DNA of 64,000 bases. It comes from Planomicrobium sp. CPCC 101079 (GTDB taxonomy: Bacteria > Bacillota > Bacilli > Bacillales_A > Planococcaceae). The notes beneath the pieces were generated by a model. The model saw nothing but the letters and a program-made list of their open reading frames with translations, was not told where the DNA came from and did no database searches. The position numbers were made by a program, and so were the translations under genes. The DNA is taken from positions 1 through 64,000 of the forward strand of contig NZ_VOHC01000007.1 in NCBI RefSeq assembly GCF_007859275.1. The letters run 5' to 3'. Numbering within the stretch: the stretch's first letter is position 1; each line of letters begins with the position of its first letter. Below, piece after piece: positions 60,814 through 64,000 of this stretch.

Positions 60814-61038
60814 TTATTCTTTAAAAAGTTTTAATTTAAAATCATCATCATCTGCATTTTTCATTTTCTCAATGCTTTCCAACCATATTTCCCACATAGC
60901 GGGATCAGCTGTGCCCCCATCCTCTAAAAATGACATACTCCCTAACATCCATCCAAGTTCATCGGAATCTGTCGATGAGTAGAAATTGTCTAAGAAAATA
61001 AACATTGCTTGGTAGGCTTCTTTCTCAGTTAACTTCAT
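60814..61038 (-). CDS. DUF7660-like immunity-type protein
   Basis: 74-residue acidic protein (MKLTEKEAYQAMFIFLDNFY...), with the segment LGWMLGSMSFLEDGGTADPAMWEIWLESIEK that is typical of a small CdiI/DUF7660-type immunity family. AAAGGAG lies before the ATG. It sits between palindromic elements 2 and 3, the latter ending 52 nt upstream of its start. No partner toxin is present. Confidence 0.75.
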   Translation of the reverse strand: MKLTEKEAYQAMFIFLDNFYSSTDSDELGWMLGSMSFLEDGGTADPAMWEIWLESIEKMKNADDDDFKLKLFKE

Positions 61039-61091
61039 CGTTTCATCACTCCTTTTTTCTTGTTCTCTTCTTTCCCTAAATATGGGTAAGT

Positions 61092-61125
61092 TGAATGTAA
61101 CTTAATTCACAGTAAGTTACATTCA
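61092..61125. repeat. 13-8-13 palindromic element, copy 3
   Basis: TGAATGTAACTTA, core ATTCACAG, TAAGTTACATTCA; arms perfect. Including the outer T/A pair it ends 52 nt upstream of the start at 61038. Confidence 0.9.
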
Positions 61126-61135
61126 AAAGTTTGTT

Positions 61136-61561
61136 TTACAACTCATACTTAGGTGTTTTTAAGAGATATCTTGGGGGAGCTCCATACGCTTGTTCAGCTT
61201 CAAAGTAGGCTAATTCTCCGGGACGGCAGGAGATGATTGAAGGAAATCCAAAACCGACAGCGTGCTTTAAAGCTTCCTGCAGTGGCATTTCTTTACCATC
61301 GATGTCTTTATTGAACGAGAGGGAGTAACACATTTTCTCCGCCTTATTTCTTTTAAGTAGCTCAAAAATGTCTGATGGATCGGAATTCGGAGGTGGAATT
61401 TCGAACATATACTTTGTCTTTAACATCCTCTTATACGAGTGGCAAAGCCGATCTAGGGCAAGATCTCTTTTCTCTGGCTTGAACAGTTCATAAAGAACTC
61501 GTTCCTGTACATGTTTATCAAAGAAAGATTTCACGATAAGTTCTTCCAGGTCCTTCTTCAT
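61136..61561 (-). CDS. Hypothetical immunity-type protein
   Basis: 141-residue soluble protein (MKKDLEELIVKSFFDKHVQE...), N-terminal half helical and charged, C-terminal half with LKHAVGFGFPSIISCRPGEL. No signal peptide or membrane segment. GGGAGG precedes the ATG. Flanked by palindromic elements 3 (10 nt downstream) and 4 (53 nt upstream). The family is not recognised; immunity role is inferred from the array. Confidence 0.65.
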   Translation of the reverse strand: MKKDLEELIVKSFFDKHVQERVLYELFKPEKRDLALDRLCHSYKRMLKTKYMFEIPPPNSDPSDIFELLKRNKAEKMCYSLSFNKDIDGKEMPLQEALKHAVGFGFPSIISCRPGELAYFEAEQAYGAPPRYLLKTPKYEL

Positions 61562-61616
61562 TTTGATTCCCTCCCATCCTATTTCGCTTATTCAACTTTT
61601 ATGTTTCAGGAGTTTT

Positions 61617-61650
61617 TGAATGTAACTTAACTGCACTTAAGTTACATTCA
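61617..61650. repeat. 13-8-13 palindromic element, copy 4
   Basis: TGAATGTAACTTA, core ACTGCACT, TAAGTTACATTCA; arms perfect and extended to 16 bp (61615-61652). It ends 53 nt upstream of the start at 61561. Confidence 0.9.
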
Positions 61651-61783
61651 AACCCTATTCCCTCCCCTAAAATTTCCATTTAGATTATGCCTAGGCTTTC
61701 TTCATTTCCTCCAGATCGTTAGCTATTGCTTTAATCCACCTGCCGTTATAAATAGCATCATTGTATTCGATTGGCATAAGCAA

Positions 61784-62191
61784 TTATGAGTTCATCAATC
61801 TATTAAATTTTTTATCGTACTGACTTCGCTTTAAAAAATCTGAACGCCAATAATCATATAAATCTTTTCGGTGCGCTCTTAAATAAGTTTTTAATATTTT
61901 TTTCAAACCAGAATCGTAAGAAAATAGAACCCCTTTCCCCAAGCTGTAACCTTTATCAAAATAAAATGAAGCACTTTCATAGTCTTTAATTTCCTGATAT
62001 AAATAACCGACTAAGATATAGCCACTAGCTAATTCTTCTGTTACAAATTCTTCATCATTCAAGTTACTTTTAAAGAACTCTATCGCTCTTAATTTTTTCT
62101 TTTTCGGAAATAATCCAGGTGAAGGATAACCTTCGTTTACTAAATCAATATATTTTTTTGAAGGATTTTTTAACTTATTATTGCTTTTCAT
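61784..62191 (-). CDS. Hypothetical TPR-like immunity-type protein
   Basis: 135-residue basic soluble protein. Residues 50-95 (SGYILVGYLYQEIKDYESASFYFDKGYSLG) have a TPR-like helical pattern. AAGGAG lies upstream of the ATG. It is the promoter-proximal gene of the immunity array but has no palindromic element before it. A sequence of this kind, helical repeat with Lys-rich tail, is seen in some immunity proteins; the assignment is contextual. Confidence 0.6.
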   Translation of the reverse strand: MKSNNKLKNPSKKYIDLVNEGYPSPGLFPKKKKLRAIEFFKSNLNDEEFVTEELASGYILVGYLYQEIKDYESASFYFDKGYSLGKGVLFSYDSGLKKILKTYLRAHRKDLYDYWRSDFLKRSQYDKKFNRLMNS

Positions 62192-62870
62192 TTTACTATC
62201 TAACTCCTTAATGCTTTTTGTTGACCTTCTTCCTTCACTCGGACAGTAAGGCTATTCCTTAAAATATACGTAGCGACAAAAGAAATAGCTAGTTAATATT
62301 GGAAATAAAACCGGTCTTAAAAGTACACGTTTAAGAGCACTGCGAAAACCTCAAAAAGACCACAAAAAAAACGTTCGTAAATGTCTTATAACTTGTTACG
62401 AACGTTGGTTGATCTACATCCACTTTTCAGTGCAAGATAATGGTTAGAATCATTGCAAAGTATAGTGGAAGTAACACTTGGGCTTAGTCTATTCTCTTGA
62501 TAATACACAGAGCGTTAGAGTCAGCAATCGGCTTTCCCAGCATTTTAACCAGCGCATTATGTATGCTTTTATTGATGATTCCTGCAGATGTAAGCAAAAA
62601 TTTTATGACTTCAACTCCTTCTCACTGTTAGTTTATAAAACTTCTAATATGAAAAAAATATTGCCCAAGCTTTTCAAAGACCAGAGCCATCTATCTGACT
62701 CTTTTATAAAAATAATCCCATTTTAAAAGTATGAACTGCTGCGTTTCTTTTATTATTATCTCTTGTAATGGTATTTTGTCCCTGAAAGCATTCAAGTAGC
62801 TAGAAACCCAAAGTAACTTTAACAAAGTGCTATTTCCCACTAACGACGTGAAGCTTATGAAGAATGTTTT
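62192..62870. other. Intergenic with one inverted repeat
   Basis: About 680 bases. AACGTTCGTAA (62370-62380) and TTACGAACGTT (62396-62406) form an 11-bp hairpin with a 15-nt loop. A plus-strand open stretch at 62478-62726 has no ribosome site and is not called. No other structure seen. Confidence 0.4.
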
Positions 62871-63245
62871 TCAACTTTTTTTTGTTTTGATCGTCTTGAT
62901 TTTTTTGATGAAATAGTAATGCTTGACCAGTGCGAGCAACACCAAAATAACCTGGATAATAAGAATATTTACAAAATACACAGAACAAAGGATAAAGAAG
63001 TCGGCAATAAGATTGATGCGGATTTTCTCTTTAAGAGTCAAACCTCTGTTCTGTCGAAACCCTTCTACGTACTTGTCATAAACTGTCGTACTTTTAAACC
63101 ATCGATCGATTCGCTTGGAACCTTTTGCAAAGCAAAAAGATGCGAGCAAAATGAATGGAACGCCTGGCAGCAAAGGCAGAACAACACCAGCCAATCCTAT
63201 TCCAAGAAATAGAAATCCCAGCGTAAAGAAGAGTATATTTTTCAT
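62871..63245 (-). CDS. YbaN family (DUF454) membrane protein
   Basis: 124-residue membrane protein. It begins with a long hydrophobic hairpin (LGFLFLGIGLAGVVLPLLPGVPFILLASFCFAKGS, family signature LPLLPxxPFLLLAxxCF), a loop with RWF...YDKYVEGFRQNRGLTLKEKIRIN, and a C-terminal pair of helices. Function unknown. AAGGAAG precedes the ATG. Monocistronic. Confidence 0.88.
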   Translation of the reverse strand: MKNILFFTLGFLFLGIGLAGVVLPLLPGVPFILLASFCFAKGSKRIDRWFKSTTVYDKYVEGFRQNRGLTLKEKIRINLIADFFILCSVYFVNILIIQVILVLLALVKHYYFIKKIKTIKTKKS

Positions 63246-63722
63246 TTATCTGACTTCCTTATCAGCAAACTCGATGAGAGATCTTGTTTGAATAAAAAAC
63301 ATTTGATCTGTACCATCCCTTTACAAGTTTCTATTTCCTTCTATTTTATACCGGACCTACTTATTAATGCCATGGGAATGGAACAGTTGAATGGCGAAAT
63401 ACCATAAACAGGTGGATCTATCTTCTGTACATAATGCCAACGGATGAAACCGTGACATTATAGAATAGATAGAGTAAATTTTATGGTTTTGCGAGATAAA
63501 AGGAATCACAGGACACCTGTTTAACTATTTATATGTTATAACGAAGCTTTTACAAATTTATTCTCTCCGTGCTCTTCTTGCCATCCCATTCTTAATCCGC
63601 CTAATAGCATACCGAAATCCCACTATTGATATAGCTAGAGGCAATCATGATATAACATGCTGTCATTTAAAGTTAACCCAATCTTGATGTTAAGAATTAA
63701 AATCATTAGCTTCTGGATTGAC
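63246..63722. other. Intergenic, no gene seen
   Basis: About 480 AT-rich bases between the YbaN gene and the end of the MFS gene. No ribosome-site-supported frame, hairpin or repeat was found. Confidence 0.3.
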
Positions 63723-64000
63723 TTAAGCTTTTTTCGGTGGAGCCGCTAGTAAAGAGGCAATGATTCCAAGCAGCGGAAAAACCATAATGACCCACAGTAC
63801 TTCATCATAGCCGTTAAACCGGTCAAAGAACAGACCAAACGGCAACGGACCGAGTGCGGAGCCGACAACCATGACAGCCATCGAAATTCCCGTGATGCTG
63901 CCAAGATGCTGTCTGCCGAAATAGTTTGGCCACACCACACTAAGCGTCACCCGTTCAATCCCCAGCATAAATCCCCAGACAACCGCAAAGACAATCGCCG
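63723..64000 (-). CDS. MFS transporter, C-terminal part (cut by window edge)
   Basis: The last 92 codons of a major facilitator protein, open to the window end. It reads WGFMLGIERVTLSVVWPNYF and contains two to three hydrophobic segments, with FFDRFNGYDEVLWVIMVFPLLG, typical of helices 10-12 of monocarboxylate/OFA-like carriers. The start lies outside the window. Substrate unknown. Confidence 0.8.
   Translation of the reverse strand, partial: AIVFAVVWGFMLGIERVTLSVVWPNYFGRQHLGSITGISMAVMVVGSALGPLPFGLFFDRFNGYDEVLWVIMVFPLLGIIASLLAAPPKKA

Noticed and set aside
59910-61650. Palindromes as rho-independent terminators
   Set aside because: None of the four stems is followed by a T run on either strand, and arms are conserved in sequence rather than merely in pairing.
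62478-62726. Plus-strand 82-codon frame
   Set aside because: No convincing ribosome site and no recognisable protein features.

Overview
The window looks like chromosomal DNA of a low-to-moderate GC Gram-positive of the Bacillales, most likely a Planococcaceae member (Planococcus/Planomicrobium-like). The reasons are strong AGGAGG-type ribosome binding sites, many TTG and GTG starts, a textbook FapR operator before fabH, a 66-residue cold shock protein, a secreted subtilisin, an IDEAL-domain protein, an ECF sigma/anti-sigma pair and many hairpin-plus-T terminators. No rRNA, tRNA, CRISPR array or intact mobile element was seen. Genus assignment is inference.

Layout. 1-5 kb: cardiolipin synthase, FapR-controlled fabH, a dienelactone-hydrolase-like protein and a secreted S8 protease. 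5.4-8.4 kb: a three-gene Gfo/Idh/MocA - ThuA - Gfo/Idh/MocA catabolic operon. 8.5-15.2 kb: a DrrAB-like ABC exporter, an Est30-like carboxylesterase, a methyltransferase, an OmpR-type two-component system and a DUF2809 membrane protein. 15.4-21.4 kb: an accessory, defence-like region with a WYL-domain regulator, a PD-(D/E)XK nuclease, a uracil-DNA-glycosylase-like protein, an unannotated 40-residue hydrophobic peptide, a broken gene pair and an McrA-type HNH nuclease. 21.4-33.6 kb: cold shock protein, acyl-ACP desaturase, sucrose utilisation (fructokinase, sucrose-6-P hydrolase), a WGR/DUF4240 protein, a Bax-inhibitor-1 family protein, a frameshifted methyltransferase, an aminotransferase, a 21-bp tandem repeat and a CPBP protease.

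33.8-38.7 kb: small cytosolic and envelope proteins, an MBL-fold hydrolase and a divergent Lrp regulator. 38.9-45 kb: a copper cluster (copB, copZ, a frameshifted csoR, MFS transporter, YdhK lipoprotein, siroheme-type reductase half-domain) carrying four CsoR/CstR-like 17-bp boxes. 45.6-49.9 kb: a GGDEF-EAL protein and an ArsR-MFS efflux pair with a perfect 20-bp palindrome. 50-58.9 kb: several small membrane proteins, one broken, a CPBP protease, HIT protein, ECF sigma/anti-sigma, hydrolase and GNAT. 59-62.2 kb: an array of orphan immunity-type genes. 62.9-64 kb: a YbaN protein and the C-terminal end of an MFS transporter cut by the window edge.

The most unusual structure is in the immunity array. 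Four copies of a 34-bp element with 13-bp inverted arms (TGAATGTAACTTA / TAAGTTACATTCA) around a variable 8-bp core separate the genes, three of them 51-53 nt upstream of a start codon. The 13-8-13 geometry is that of lox/FRT-type recombinase sites, but the fixed distance to the starts also fits an operator. The second candidate is the WYL - PD-(D/E)XK - UDG-like cassette, which could be an undescribed base-excision-linked anti-phage system. Several genes are disrupted by one- or two-base indels or in-frame TGA codons, and several have strong ribosome binding sites but no ATG/GTG/TTG at the expected place. Both could reflect biology or residual sequence error.
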